From positions 1,069,225 to 1,133,224 of the forward strand of contig NZ_CP061368.1 in the NCBI RefSeq assembly GCF_014725735.1: 64,000 nt of DNA, given 5' to 3'. Origin of the DNA: Wenzhouxiangella sp. AB-CW3 (GTDB taxonomy: Bacteria; Pseudomonadota; Gammaproteobacteria; Xanthomonadales; Wenzhouxiangellaceae). Every line of letters starts with the position of its first letter. The first letter of the stretch is position 1. Shown piece after piece: positions 8,430-17,088 of the stretch. The translations under genes were made by a program, and so were the position numbers. Below the pieces are notes generated by a model that saw only the letters and a list, made by a program, of their open reading frames with translations, searched no databases and was not told where the DNA came from.

Positions 8430-9314
8430 TTACCCCGCTTCAGTGGACAGTTCAGGTTTTGGGGTTGAAGTGAATTGAGCATAGCGCTTCTCGAACTCCA
8501 TCGGTGCGACTTGACCGAGACTCTGATGTCGACGCCTAGGGTTGTACCAGCCTTCGATGAACTCGAACACAGCCCGGCGGGCCTGCGCATGGTTCCGGAA
8601 CCGGCTGCCCTGAAGCAGTTCGCACTCGAGCGTGGCAAAGAAGCTCTCGGCCATGGCGTTATCGTAGCAGTCTCCAACGCTGCCCATCGAAGGCACTATC
8701 CCGGCCTTGCGGCATTGCTCGCCGAATTCCAGCGAGGTGTACTGGCAGCCTTGGTCGGAGTGGTGGATCACCCGACTCGGCTGCCGGCGCCGGATGGCCA
8801 TCTCCAGGGCATCGAGCACCAGCTCGGCCCGCAGATGACCGGCCATCGACCAGCCGACAATCCGGCGACTGAACACGTCCAGCACCACCGCCAGATACAG
8901 AAAACCCGACCAGGTCGGAATGTAGGTGATATCGGCGACCCAGAGCTGATCCGGACGCTCGGCCGTAAAGTCTCGCTCAACGCGATCCGGGGCGGCACGG
9001 TCAGTCCGGCCGCGTCGGGTGGTCACTACCCAGCGACGCCGGGTCACGCCCACCAGGCCGTCTTCGCGCATCAGGCGCGCGACCCGCTTGCGACCAACTT
9101 GCCAGCCTTCTTCGACCAGGTCGGCGTGGATCTTTGGCGCACCGTAGCGGCCCTTCGAGGCCGCATGATGGGCGCGAATGCGCGCCAACAGACGCGCGTC
9201 CTCGCGCTTGCGGCGGCAGATATCGCGTCGGCGCCACGCGTAGTACCCACTGGTGGAGAGACCCAGCACCCGGCACATCGTGGCAACCGGAAATTCGGCC
9301 CGGTGAGCGCTCAC
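8430..9314 (-). CDS. IS3-family transposase OrfB (DDE integrase domain)
   Basis: The frame encodes the catalytic part of the transposase. It has an HTH_21-like region near the start, then the first Asp in LWVADITYI, the second Asp in VIHHSDQGCQYTS and the Glu in MAESFFATLECEL, the D-D-E triad of IS3 integrase cores. The given start (ATG 9314) is formal. The natural product is probably the OrfAB fusion made by a -1 shift at the A6G run at 9370-9376, because the same frame stays open upstream with the expected KKAAAWFARE sequence. The stop codon lies inside the left terminal repeat. Confidence 0.9.
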   Translation of the reverse strand: MSAHRAEFPVATMCRVLGLSTSGYYAWRRRDICRRKREDARLLARIRAHHAASKGRYGAPKIHADLVEEGWQVGRKRVARLMREDGLVGVTRRRWVVTTRRGRTDRAAPDRVERDFTAERPDQLWVADITYIPTWSGFLYLAVVLDVFSRRIVGWSMAGHLRAELVLDALEMAIRRRQPSRVIHHSDQGCQYTSLEFGEQCRKAGIVPSMGSVGDCYDNAMAESFFATLECELLQGSRFRNHAQARRAVFEFIEGWYNPRRRHQSLGQVAPMEFEKRYAQFTSTPKPELSTEAG

Positions 9315-9624
9315 GAACCGGAACCCTTCTTCGGGGACGACTCGCTCTCCCTGGCGAACCAGGCCGCGGCTTTTTTAAGATCTCGCGTTCCTGGCGCAGC
9401 CGCCGGTTCTCACCGCGCAATTTCGTCAGTTCAGCGCGCTCGGCCGAGGTCAGACCGTCGCCGCGCCGGCCCTCATCGCGGTCGGCCTGGACGACCCAGT
9501 TGCGGATCGACTGCGCGGTTGGTTCGAACTCCTTGGCCAGTGACTCGGGCGTGCGGCCTGAACGGACCAGATCGACCATCTGTTTGCGGAACTCCTCCGG
9601 ATACGGGGAATGGGATCTTGGCAT
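9001..9624 (-). CDS. IS3-family OrfA (helix-turn-helix, leucine-zipper-like)
   Basis: ATG 9624 follows an AGGAGG site by 8 bp. The first 85 or so residues are the OrfA DNA-binding region (YPEEFRKQMVDLVRSGRTPE...AQSIRNWV) followed by the heptad-leucine segment ELTKLRGENRRLRQEREIL. The A6G slippery sequence at 9370-9376 follows directly. Beyond it the zero frame stays open to 9001 by chance but encodes arginine-rich sequence with no family resemblance, so the functional OrfA ends near 9370 or shifts into OrfB. Confidence 0.8.
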   Translation of the reverse strand: MPRSHSPYPEEFRKQMVDLVRSGRTPESLAKEFEPTAQSIRNWVVQADRDEGRRGDGLTSAERAELTKLRGENRRLRQEREILKKPRPGSPGRASRPRRRVPVRERSPGRISGCHDVPGAGSLHQWVLRVAPTRYLPPQARGRASVGAHSRPSCGLEGPLRCAKDPRRPGRRRLASWSQAGRAPDARRRPGGRDPASLGSDHPTRPD

Positions 9625-9704
9625 TTGGAACACCTCCTATTCTCAAAGGATCAGGTGTCCACGAAAGCGGGTCAAGACCAGAGCGTCGGGGTTGCCCCTT
9701 AGTA

Positions 9705-9742
9705 TGTGACAAAAGTCGTCAAAACGTGACGTCAGACGTCAC
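9705..9742. promoter_or_regulatory. Cluster of GTGAC/GTCAC half-sites, including a perfect palindrome
   Basis: The stretch contains TGTGACAAAAGTCGTCA and then the perfect palindrome GTGACGTC-A-GACGTCAC (9726-9742). It sits 150 bp before the membrane/spermidine-synthase gene. Before the IS inserted, it was about 40 bp from the similar palindrome at 8403-8417. It could serve either the pilin promoter (as part of a PilR-type enhancer) or the rightward gene. Confidence 0.4.
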
Positions 9743-9892
9743 ATTCTGGGCCGTTTTGGCGGTCTTGGGTTCCTTTTCGACGGGCCGCCGAGGCGACAGG
9801 ACTGATTCTTCCGACCATTCCTGATTTGCCGATTTCCGGTCACCGGTATAAGCTCTGCCTTGACTTCTTGCCCCATAAATCCGAGGGAATCG

Positions 9893-12800
9893 ATGGAATC
9901 CTCCCTGCTGCGACGCCGCTTCGGCCTGCTGCTGATCATCTTCGTACTGTCCGGCTTTGCCGGACTGATCTACCAGTCGATCTGGTCCCACTACCTGGGA
10001 TTGTTTCTGGGACACGCGGCCTATGCCCAGGCGCTGGTCCTGGCTTTGTTCATGGGCGGCATGGCCATTGGTGCGGCGCTGGTGGCGCAGTTCGGCACGC
10101 GCTGGCGCAACCTGGTGCGGGGCTATGCCGTCGTCGAGCTGATCATCGGTCTGTTCGGGCTGGTGTTCCACTGGGTGTTCGTGGGCATGCTGGGTTTGAG
10201 TTACGATGCCGTCATGCCGGCGCTGGGCGCACCCTGGCTGGTCAACACATGGAAGTGGCTGCTGGCCGGTGCGCTGATCCTGCCGCAGACCATCCTGCTG
10301 GGGATGACGTTTCCGTTGATGAGTGGCGGGCTGATACGGCGCTACCCCAACCAGGACGGCAATGCGCTCGGTGGGCTGTATTTCACCAACAGTATCGGTG
10401 CCGCGGTGGGCGTGCTGGTGGCCGCGTTTGTCCTGATGCCGGCCTTCGGCCTGCCCGGTGCCATGATCACCGCCGGAATCATCAATATTGTGGTTGCCGG
10501 CCTGGCCTGGTGGCTGGGCAGTGGTGGCGAAACGCCGCGCCCGGCTACCGTCACAGGGGATGCCAAGCGCAGTCGAGGCAGCCGACGGTTGCTTTACCTG
10601 GTGCTGGGCGCGACTTTCCTTTCCAGCGCGGCTTCGTTTGCCTACGAGATCATCTTCGTTCGCATGCTCAGCCTGGCGGTGGGCAGTACGTTGCATGCCT
10701 TCGAGCTGATGCTGGGTTCGTTCATCGCCGGGATCGCGCTGGGGGCGCTGTGGATTCGCAAGCGGGCCGATCGTAGCGAGATGCCGCTGAAACTGGTCGG
10801 CGTGTTGCAGATCCTGATGGGACTGACCGCGCTGCTGGCCCTGGCGCTGTATGCCAACGCCTTTACCTGGGTGGGCTTCATGATGGACTCGCTCTCGCGC
10901 ACCGACGGCGGCTACAGCCTGTTCAACCTGGGTACGGCGGCCATTGCCATTCTGATCATGATGCCGACGGCCTTTTTCGCCGGCACCACGCTGCCGCTGT
11001 TTACGGTCGCGCTACTGCGCGACGGGCAGGGCGAGCCCTCGATCGGCCGGGTTTATGCATTCAATACCATTGGCGCCATCGTTGGCGTGTTTGCGGCGAT
11101 TCACTTCCTCATTCCGGTTTTCGGGATCAAGCTGGCGATGATAGTTGCCGCCATTGTCGATATGGCGATTGGTGTTTTCCTGTTGCGGCGCGTGGTGGCT
11201 CGACGGCGCGATTTTGTCAACGTCGGGGCGGGTGTGGCCGTGATGATGGCGGGCACCTGGTTGGTGGTCAACCTGGTGCCTTTCGATTCGTTGCGACTGA
11301 GCTCCGGCGTGTACCGCACCGGCCAGGTGCAGCTGGATGAACAGACCGATATGCTGTTCTACCGTGACGGCAAGACGGCCAGTATCTCGGTGGTCTATCT
11401 TCCGAATGGCACCATCGTCATTGCCACCAATGGCAAGCCGGACGCTTCATTGCAGAACATCCCCAGCCAGCCGCCGACCAGCGATGAACCGACCATGATC
11501 ATTGCCGGCGCTCTGCCACTGGCCTATCTGTCCGAGGCGCGCACCGCGGCGGTCATTGGCTTCGGTTCCGGCATGACCACTCACACGCTGCTGGCTGAAC
11601 CCGGTCTGGAGCGGGTCGATACCATCGAGATCGAGCGCGAGATGGTGGAAGGGGCCGAGTGGTTTGGCGAGCGCGTGGCGCGCGCCTACGAGGATGAGCG
11701 CTCGCAGATCATCATCGACGATGCAAAGAGCTATTTCGCCGGGCAGCAGCACCGCTACGATGTCATCGTTTCCGAACCATCGAATCCATGGATCAGCGGC
11801 GTGGGTGCACTGTTTTCCAAGGAGTTCTACCGCTTCGTGCCCAACTTTCTAGCTGACGATGGGGTGTTCGTGCAATGGCTGCAGCTCTACGAGATTGACG
11901 AGCGGCTGGTCGGCTCGGTCTTGAATGCCATGCTGCCGGCTTTTGCCGATGTCCATGGTTACCTGTCGAACTCCGGTGATCTGCTGCTGGTGGCCAGCCA
12001 GGAGCCGCTTGAACAGCGGGTAGATTATGAACGCCTTTTTGAAGGGGCCATGGCCGATGAGCTGGCACATGTGGGAATCTCGGAGCCGGATCAACTGGGC
12101 TTTCGCCGTGTGGCCGACCGTGAATTGCTGTGGGCTCTTGCAAGTCTATACCGGTCCCCGGCCAACAGCGACTATTTCCCGATCCTTAGCCTGGAGGCGC
12201 CGCGAACTCGCTTTCGCGGGATGACGCCATCTCAGCTTCGGAGTCTGCCTTATCTTGATTTGCCATTGATTGAATGGATGATGGATCGAGCAGTCCCCGA
12301 CAGTTCACTGCCGCTGCCGCAATATGGCCATTATCCTGCAGACGATCTGGCCAACGACGCGCGTACGATCAGGCGCGTTCTGGTCGATGCCGACCGCGAT
12401 GCGATTGATGAACTGGGTAGCCAGTCGCGCCAGTGGGTACTTGAACTTAGTGCAGCCGGACACATTTGCGCGATGGATGGTGGCGACCATTTGGCCGGCC
12501 AGTGGCTCACGGTTCGACTCCTTCAGTTGGCGGAACTCACGCTACCGTACCTGGACGCCGAAGCGTTGCGAGGGGTTCTGATCGACCCGTTATGGCTGAA
12601 CTGCGAAACTTTGCCAGATGGTGTTGAGCGCGTTCTGGATATTCTGTCGGCTAATGCCCGGCGTGATGCTGTCGCAATGGAGCGCCTGGGGCGCGGTTGG
12701 CTGGAAGATCGGGAAAACTTGCCGCCTTCGGTACGAGAGTTCGATGCGTACGCGTTTGCCAGCTTGCAACTGGGGCTGATTGGCCAGGGGCGGAAGGAGG

Positions 12801-12898
12801 AGGCTGGCGCGGTGGAAAGCGAGTACGGCTCGCTGGTGCGTGCCAGGGGTGACTATGGCTTTGCCCGTTCGGTGATCAGGGCCTGGCTTGAGCGATAG
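9893..12898 (+). CDS. Multi-pass membrane protein fused to a spermidine-synthase-like domain
   Basis: ATG 9893 is chosen because GAGGGA lies just upstream; a TTG at 9860 is possible but has no such site. The 1,001-residue protein has about 14 hydrophobic segments in its first 470 residues. A Rossmann methyltransferase/aminopropyltransferase-like domain follows at roughly 480-730, with the acidic nucleotide loop DTIEIEREM, then DDAKSYF and SEPSNPWISG. About 270 residues of unassigned, mostly helical sequence form the C-terminus. Such membrane-SpeE fusions are common in environmental Proteobacteria and their substrate is generally not known. The IS element lies 212 bp upstream. Confidence 0.75.
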   Translation: MESSLLRRRFGLLLIIFVLSGFAGLIYQSIWSHYLGLFLGHAAYAQALVLALFMGGMAIGAALVAQFGTRWRNLVRGYAVVELIIGLFGLVFHWVFVGMLGLSYDAVMPALGAPWLVNTWKWLLAGALILPQTILLGMTFPLMSGGLIRRYPNQDGNALGGLYFTNSIGAAVGVLVAAFVLMPAFGLPGAMITAGIINIVVAGLAWWLGSGGETPRPATVTGDAKRSRGSRRLLYLVLGATFLSSAASFAYEIIFVRMLSLAVGSTLHAFELMLGSFIAGIALGALWIRKRADRSEMPLKLVGVLQILMGLTALLALALYANAFTWVGFMMDSLSRTDGGYSLFNLGTAAIAILIMMPTAFFAGTTLPLFTVALLRDGQGEPSIGRVYAFNTIGAIVGVFAAIHFLIPVFGIKLAMIVAAIVDMAIGVFLLRRVVARRRDFVNVGAGVAVMMAGTWLVVNLVPFDSLRLSSGVYRTGQVQLDEQTDMLFYRDGKTASISVVYLPNGTIVIATNGKPDASLQNIPSQPPTSDEPTMIIAGALPLAYLSEARTAAVIGFGSGMTTHTLLAEPGLERVDTIEIEREMVEGAEWFGERVARAYEDERSQIIIDDAKSYFAGQQHRYDVIVSEPSNPWISGVGALFSKEFYRFVPNFLADDGVFVQWLQLYEIDERLVGSVLNAMLPAFADVHGYLSNSGDLLLVASQEPLEQRVDYERLFEGAMADELAHVGISEPDQLGFRRVADRELLWALASLYRSPANSDYFPILSLEAPRTRFRGMTPSQLRSLPYLDLPLIEWMMDRAVPDSSLPLPQYGHYPADDLANDARTIRRVLVDADRDAIDELGSQSRQWVLELSAAGHICAMDGGDHLAGQWLTVRLLQLAELTLPYLDAEALRGVLIDPLWLNCETLPDGVERVLDILSANARRDAVAMERLGRGWLEDRENLPPSVREFDAYAFASLQLGLIGQGRKEEAGAVESEYGSLVRARGDYGFARSVIRAWLER

Positions 12899-12947
12899 GG
12901 AAAGTGACGTTGTGGGGTGTCGGCAACGCCGGGCAGCCTCGTAAGCG

Positions 12948-13721
12948 CTAGGGTCCGTGAAACCAACCAATTTCTCGAGCCGTGCGCTGGCCTATGGTCA
13001 CTTCTTCGAAACTGCGGGCTTCCCGCTCGGAGTAGGGCGATAGGGGAATCCGGGGCGCCATCAGTTCTGCCTGTGTCTGGGGATAGCGCGGTTTGCGGCC
13101 GGGCTCGGCGTAGCCTTCCGGATGGCGCGGGATCAAGGTGTGAGGGTCGTGCAAGTCGGTGGCGCCGACGGTGTGGAGGATTTCGTGGGCGATGACGACC
13201 AGGCCGCCCTGGCAGTCGGTGTTGCCGGTGACCATGTTGGCGATCACCAGCCGGTATTCGTCCACGGCCACGGGGCAGGGCATGGACGGATGGTTGTCGG
13301 GGTCGTAGTGGTGGGCGATGACGACGATGTCGGGGTTGTTATCGCGGTCGCGGAAGCTGAGTTTCCACCAGTGGATCGATATCCCCCAGCGCAGGCGCTC
13401 GAGTAAGGTGCCGGGCCACGGCGGCGAGACGGGAGCCGATTTCAGGGGTGAACCCATGGCCAGCTCGAAGGGGCGGGCGATGGGGAGGTCGTAGCGGGCC
13501 GCCTGCTCGGAAAAGAACTCGACGATGGGCTGGAAGTCTTCTGCGGTTTGTTCGGCGATATGGCGCTCGGCGCTGTCGCTGTCGTCGGCGTTGTGGGGGT
13601 AGATGACGATCTTTAGCGGTTGGTTCCAGTCCGGTGGCGGCGGCGAACGGTCGATGACGGCCAGCCAGATGACGGCGGCGAGAATGCACAGCAGGGTGGC
13701 TATTCGGATTTTTCGAGGCAT
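12948..13721 (-). CDS. Membrane-anchored metzincin-like zinc peptidase, copy 1
   Basis: The 257-residue protein has an N-terminal hydrophobic anchor or signal (residues 6-22), so the rest is probably periplasmic. HEILHTVGATD at 169-179 fits the metzincin zinc motif HExxHxxGxxD (His169, His173, Asp179, Glu170 as base). A conserved Met211 in AELMAPRIP could be the Met-turn. Aspartate as third ligand is known from snapalysin-type enzymes. A paralogue lies immediately upstream on the same strand. A -10-like TATCCT sits 6 bp before the ATG. I do not recognise a named family. Confidence 0.65.
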   Translation of the reverse strand: MPRKIRIATLLCILAAVIWLAVIDRSPPPPDWNQPLKIVIYPHNADDSDSAERHIAEQTAEDFQPIVEFFSEQAARYDLPIARPFELAMGSPLKSAPVSPPWPGTLLERLRWGISIHWWKLSFRDRDNNPDIVVIAHHYDPDNHPSMPCPVAVDEYRLVIANMVTGNTDCQGGLVVIAHEILHTVGATDLHDPHTLIPRHPEGYAEPGRKPRYPQTQAELMAPRIPLSPYSEREARSFEEVTIGQRTAREIGWFHGP

Positions 13722-13727
13722 GCGGCG

Positions 13728-13733
13728 AGGATA
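13728..13733 (-). promoter_or_regulatory. -10-like hexamer 6 bp before the peptidase start (leaderless candidate)
   Basis: TATCCT on the minus strand ends 6 bp upstream of the ATG at 13721, so transcription would begin at or next to the start codon. The paralogue has TATAAT in the same place. No good -35 box is evident, so the call is tentative. Confidence 0.3.
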
Positions 13734-13837
13734 GGTGTGGGGTGTGATTTTGGTGTGGAGTTATGGGGGTGGGTTGCAGTGAAATAGCGGACGTTGGGAG
13801 GGGATTATGTGTCGTCCGTCGGGGCTGTTACCCCGAC

Positions 13838-14620
13838 CTACTCGGGTGGGTTGGTTGGCCAGTTGATTTCGCGGGCGGTGGCCGGGCCGATGAGGGTTTC
13901 GTGCAGGCTGATGGCTTCGCGGCTGCGAAACGGGGTGAGGGGGATGCGGCCGGCCATGATTTCGGCCTGGTGCTGGGGATGCAAGGGGGTTCGGTTCGGG
14001 TCGGCGTAGCCTTCGGGGTAGAGTGGCAGGCCGGTGGCCGGGTCGTAGAGATCCCCGGCGCCGACGGTGTGCAGGATTTCGTGGGCGAGGACCACATGAT
14101 TGTTGGCGTTGTGCAGGTCATCGGCGACCAGCTTGGCCACGGCCAGGCGCTGGGCGGCGATGGCGATGGAATGCATGGTGCGGGGCAGTTCGTTGGGATT
14201 GTGGTAGCGGGCGACAACGATGATGTCGGGTTTGTTGACCTGGTCGCGGAAGCGGAAGTGCCACCAGCGTACTGATAGCCCCCAGCGGGCGCGGGTGAGC
14301 AGGTTGCGCGAGCGCGGTGGTGCGGTGGGTGCGACTTCGATTTCTGCACCCAGGGCGAGTTCGAAGGGGCGTTCCAGTCCCAGCCCGTAACGGGCAGCCT
14401 GTTCGGCGAAGAAATCCTCGACGGGGAGAAAGTCTGCCAGGCGCCGGTCGGCGATGTGGTCGGCGACCGCCTGGCTGCCGTCGGCGTTGTAGGGGTAGAT
14501 GACCACGCGCAATGGTTCGTCCCAGTCCGGTGGCGGTGGAACGCGGGTGTCGAGCAGGATGGTGACGGTCAGCGCCAGGACGGCAAGCAGCAAGGCGACG
14601 CGCAAACTCTTTCGCGGCAT
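13838..14620 (-). CDS. Membrane-anchored metzincin-like zinc peptidase, copy 2
   Basis: ATG 14620 is chosen because it matches the MPRK start of the paralogue at 12948-13721; the open frame extends further upstream but without similarity. The 260-residue product has a hydrophobic anchor (residues 7-23), the zinc motif HEILHTVGAGD (His180, Glu181, His184, Asp190) and the candidate Met-turn Met222 in AEIMAGRIP. The segments PPPDW, RPFELA and HxRFRD-like stretches are also shared, so the pair arose by tandem duplication. The 116-bp gap between the copies holds no terminator that I can see. Confidence 0.65.
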   Translation of the reverse strand: MPRKSLRVALLLAVLALTVTILLDTRVPPPPDWDEPLRVVIYPYNADGSQAVADHIADRRLADFLPVEDFFAEQAARYGLGLERPFELALGAEIEVAPTAPPRSRNLLTRARWGLSVRWWHFRFRDQVNKPDIIVVARYHNPNELPRTMHSIAIAAQRLAVAKLVADDLHNANNHVVLAHEILHTVGAGDLYDPATGLPLYPEGYADPNRTPLHPQHQAEIMAGRIPLTPFRSREAISLHETLIGPATAREINWPTNPPE

Positions 14621-14627
14621 GGCGGGG

Positions 14628-14633
14628 ATTATA
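14628..14633 (-). promoter_or_regulatory. TATAAT -10 box 7 bp before the peptidase start (leaderless candidate)
   Basis: A perfect TATAAT on the minus strand ends 7 bp from the ATG at 14620, placing the expected transcription start at the start codon. There is no ribosome-binding site between them. The second peptidase has an equivalent arrangement. Confidence 0.4.
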
Positions 14634-14851
14634 CTCGCGATGGCAACATTGTTCCGGCATCCAGTTACCGGGGTGTGTTGACGCTTGGTAATTGCCGCAA
14701 GTGTCTGCACACATCGGCCATGAGCGGGGGCGCCGCGGCGCTGGCATTTTGCCGCGATTGATCTCGTTTACACTGAAACGGGGTGGCGATTGCGTGATCG
14801 TTCCGGTGACTGCAAGGCCGGAGCGATTGTAAAGAGGGAGGTTCGAACGGC

Positions 14852-16933
14852 ATGGTGCAACAACGGTCTCTCGAAGGCCCCAGGCTGGATCTGGTCGGTG
14901 ACATTTCACTGGAAGATCTGACCGCGCTGTTGCTCGACGTTTCGCCGGGCATTTTCTTCCTGCTCGATCGGGCCGGGCGGCTGCGCCTGTGGAATCGGCG
15001 GCTGGAGAAGCTGGTGGGGATCGACGGCGAGCAGATCGCCGGGCGGTCGGCGCTGGATTTTTTCGGCCCGGCCGAGGCCGGCCGAGTTGAACGGGCGATC
15101 GAGCGAGGGTTCGATGCCGGCAGCGTTTCGCTAGAGGCGGCGATCAAGACCGCTTCGGGTGAACAGGTGCCTTACCATTTCCAGGCCCGCCGCGCACAGC
15201 TAGGCCGGCGCACTTGCCTGGCCGGGGCCGGGCTGGATATTTCCCGGGTGATGGAGGTGGAGGAAGAGCACGAGGTACAGCGCGCGCACCTCAAGCGGCT
15301 GGCCCGGCACGTGCCGGGCATGATCTTCCAGTTGCAGCGGGATGGCGACGGCGGGCATTTCAGCATGCCGTTTGCCAGCGCCAAGATCCGCGAGGTGTTC
15401 GGCGTGAGCCATGGCGAGGTGGCCGATGATGCCTCAGCGTTGTTCGATCGCATCCACCCTGACGATATCGAGCGGGTGATGCGCGCGGTCGAAGTCAGCG
15501 CCAGCGGGCTTTCCCCGTTCTACCAGCAGTTCAGGATGTGTCCGCCCAGCGGGCCGTGCAACGACGAAACCGTGGAGTGGGTGGAGGTCAACTCGGGGCC
15601 GGAACGCCGCATGGACGGTTCGATCATCTGGCACGGCTTTGCCCGCCTGGTCACCCGGCGCAAGCGTCTCGAGCAGCGATTGACCCGGCTGGCCTACACC
15701 GACGATCTGACCGGTCTGCCCAACCGTGCGCATCTCTATGCCATGCTCGAGGATGAACTGGCCCTGGCTGCGGCCCGTCGCGAGGGGCTGGCCCTGTTGT
15801 ATCTTGACCTCGACAGTTTCAATGACATCAACGATGCCTGGGGCCATACCGCCGGCGATCGCCTGCTGCGCCGGGTCGCCACCCGCCTGGGGGAGACCAT
15901 GGACGAGCATTGCACGCTTGGTCGGCTGGGCGGTGACGAGTTCCTGGTCATACTGCGCACGGTCGCCGCGGATCGACGGGCCGAAGCGCTGGCCGCGGCC
16001 GTGGCCGAGGCGATGAAGGCGCCCATGCGCCTGGAAAGTCGCCAGGTGCGCATGACCGTCTCCTGCGGGATCAGCCTGTTTCCCGAGGATGCCGACAATG
16101 CCGAGGACCTGGTGCGGCATGCCGATGCCGCCCTGTTCAAGGCCAAGGCCGGCGGTCCGGGGCACTGGGCGCGGTATTCGCCGGAGCTGACCGAGGCGGC
16201 GCGGGCAAGGCGTTACCTGGAAACCGAGCTGCGCACCGCCATTGAGCGGCGCGAGATTCAGGTGGCGCTGCAGCCCATCGTGTCGCTGAAAACCGGTCGG
16301 CCAGTGGCCGTCGAGGCCCTGGCGCGCTGGCACCACAGTGACGACGGCTGGATTTCGCCGGACCGGTTTATCGCCATGGCCGAGAACCGCGGCATGATTG
16401 CCCAGCTTGGCGAGCAGGTGTATCGACGCGCGATGAGCGCTGTTGCCAACATGGATACGGGCTTGCGTCTGGCCATCAATATTGCCCCTTCACAGTTGCT
16501 CGACGAGACCTTTTGCGATCAATTGGTGGCGCTGGCCGAAGAGGTGGGCCTGGATCCGGGGCGGCTGGAGGTGGAGCTGACCGAGCGGGTCTTCATGGAA
16601 GATGCACTTGAACCCATCGACCAGATCCGGCGCCTGCGCGAGGCCGGAATCAGTGTGGCCATCGATGACTTTGGAACCGGGTTCTCTTCGCTCGATTACA
16701 CCCGCCGCCTGCCGGTGCAGCGGCTGAAGATCGATCAGCGCTTTGTCCGGCATATCGAGGACGACGCCACCAGCGGTGCCATCGTGCGTGCGGTCAGCTC
16801 GCTGGCGCGCGACCTGGGCATGCGGGTGACTGCCGAGGGCGTGGAAACCGAGGCCGAAGCCGGGTTCGTACGCGAGGTCGGCTGCGATTGCGCCCAGGGC
16901 TGGTACTTCGGGCGGCCGGAACTGGTGCGATGA
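14852..16933 (+). CDS. PAS-GGDEF-EAL protein (c-di-GMP cyclase/phosphodiesterase)
   Basis: The 693-residue protein has two PAS-like sensor regions (about 25-130 and 140-275). A diguanylate cyclase domain follows with an intact GGDEF at 360-364, and a phosphodiesterase domain with EAL at 488-490. The EAL domain keeps the metal and catalytic segments IDDFGTGFSSLDY and LKIDQRFV. No RxxD inhibitory site precedes GGDEF. No membrane segment is seen, so it should be a cytosolic sensor. Both activities are possible from the motifs; which dominates cannot be read. It is divergent from the peptidase genes and is followed by another GGDEF protein. Confidence 0.92.
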   Translation: MVQQRSLEGPRLDLVGDISLEDLTALLLDVSPGIFFLLDRAGRLRLWNRRLEKLVGIDGEQIAGRSALDFFGPAEAGRVERAIERGFDAGSVSLEAAIKTASGEQVPYHFQARRAQLGRRTCLAGAGLDISRVMEVEEEHEVQRAHLKRLARHVPGMIFQLQRDGDGGHFSMPFASAKIREVFGVSHGEVADDASALFDRIHPDDIERVMRAVEVSASGLSPFYQQFRMCPPSGPCNDETVEWVEVNSGPERRMDGSIIWHGFARLVTRRKRLEQRLTRLAYTDDLTGLPNRAHLYAMLEDELALAAARREGLALLYLDLDSFNDINDAWGHTAGDRLLRRVATRLGETMDEHCTLGRLGGDEFLVILRTVAADRRAEALAAAVAEAMKAPMRLESRQVRMTVSCGISLFPEDADNAEDLVRHADAALFKAKAGGPGHWARYSPELTEAARARRYLETELRTAIERREIQVALQPIVSLKTGRPVAVEALARWHHSDDGWISPDRFIAMAENRGMIAQLGEQVYRRAMSAVANMDTGLRLAINIAPSQLLDETFCDQLVALAEEVGLDPGRLEVELTERVFMEDALEPIDQIRRLREAGISVAIDDFGTGFSSLDYTRRLPVQRLKIDQRFVRHIEDDATSGAIVRAVSSLARDLGMRVTAEGVETEAEAGFVREVGCDCAQGWYFGRPELVR

Positions 16934-17088
16934 GGGTGCTGCCAGTCAGACCGTTGCAGTCTTTGATTTGTTTGCAGTAATGTGAACCGGCACACGGTAT
17001 TGTTTGCCGGTGCGCCGACAGCCAATCAATTTCCAAGGGAGGGATCGCAATCATCAAGCTGGCCCGTAGCGGTGCCTTTATCCTGTTA

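Larger units (their letters stand above)
8425..9680 (-). mobile_element. IS3-family insertion sequence, complete
   Basis: The 1,256-bp element has imperfect terminal inverted repeats beginning TGGTCTTACCCCGCTT at the left end and TGGTCTTGACCCGCTT when the right end is read inward. The host bases GAG occur directly outside both ends, a 3-bp target duplication normal for IS3. Inside are two overlapping frames on the minus strand, a helix-turn-helix OrfA and a DDE OrfB, joined by an A6G slippery stretch. Terminal repeats, target duplication and catalytic residues all look intact, so insertion was probably recent and the element may still be mobile. Confidence 0.93.

Noticed and set aside
8475-9824. 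A 449-residue plus-strand frame across the IS element
   Set aside because: It is the shadow of the transposase genes on the opposite strand and crosses the IS right end into unrelated DNA.
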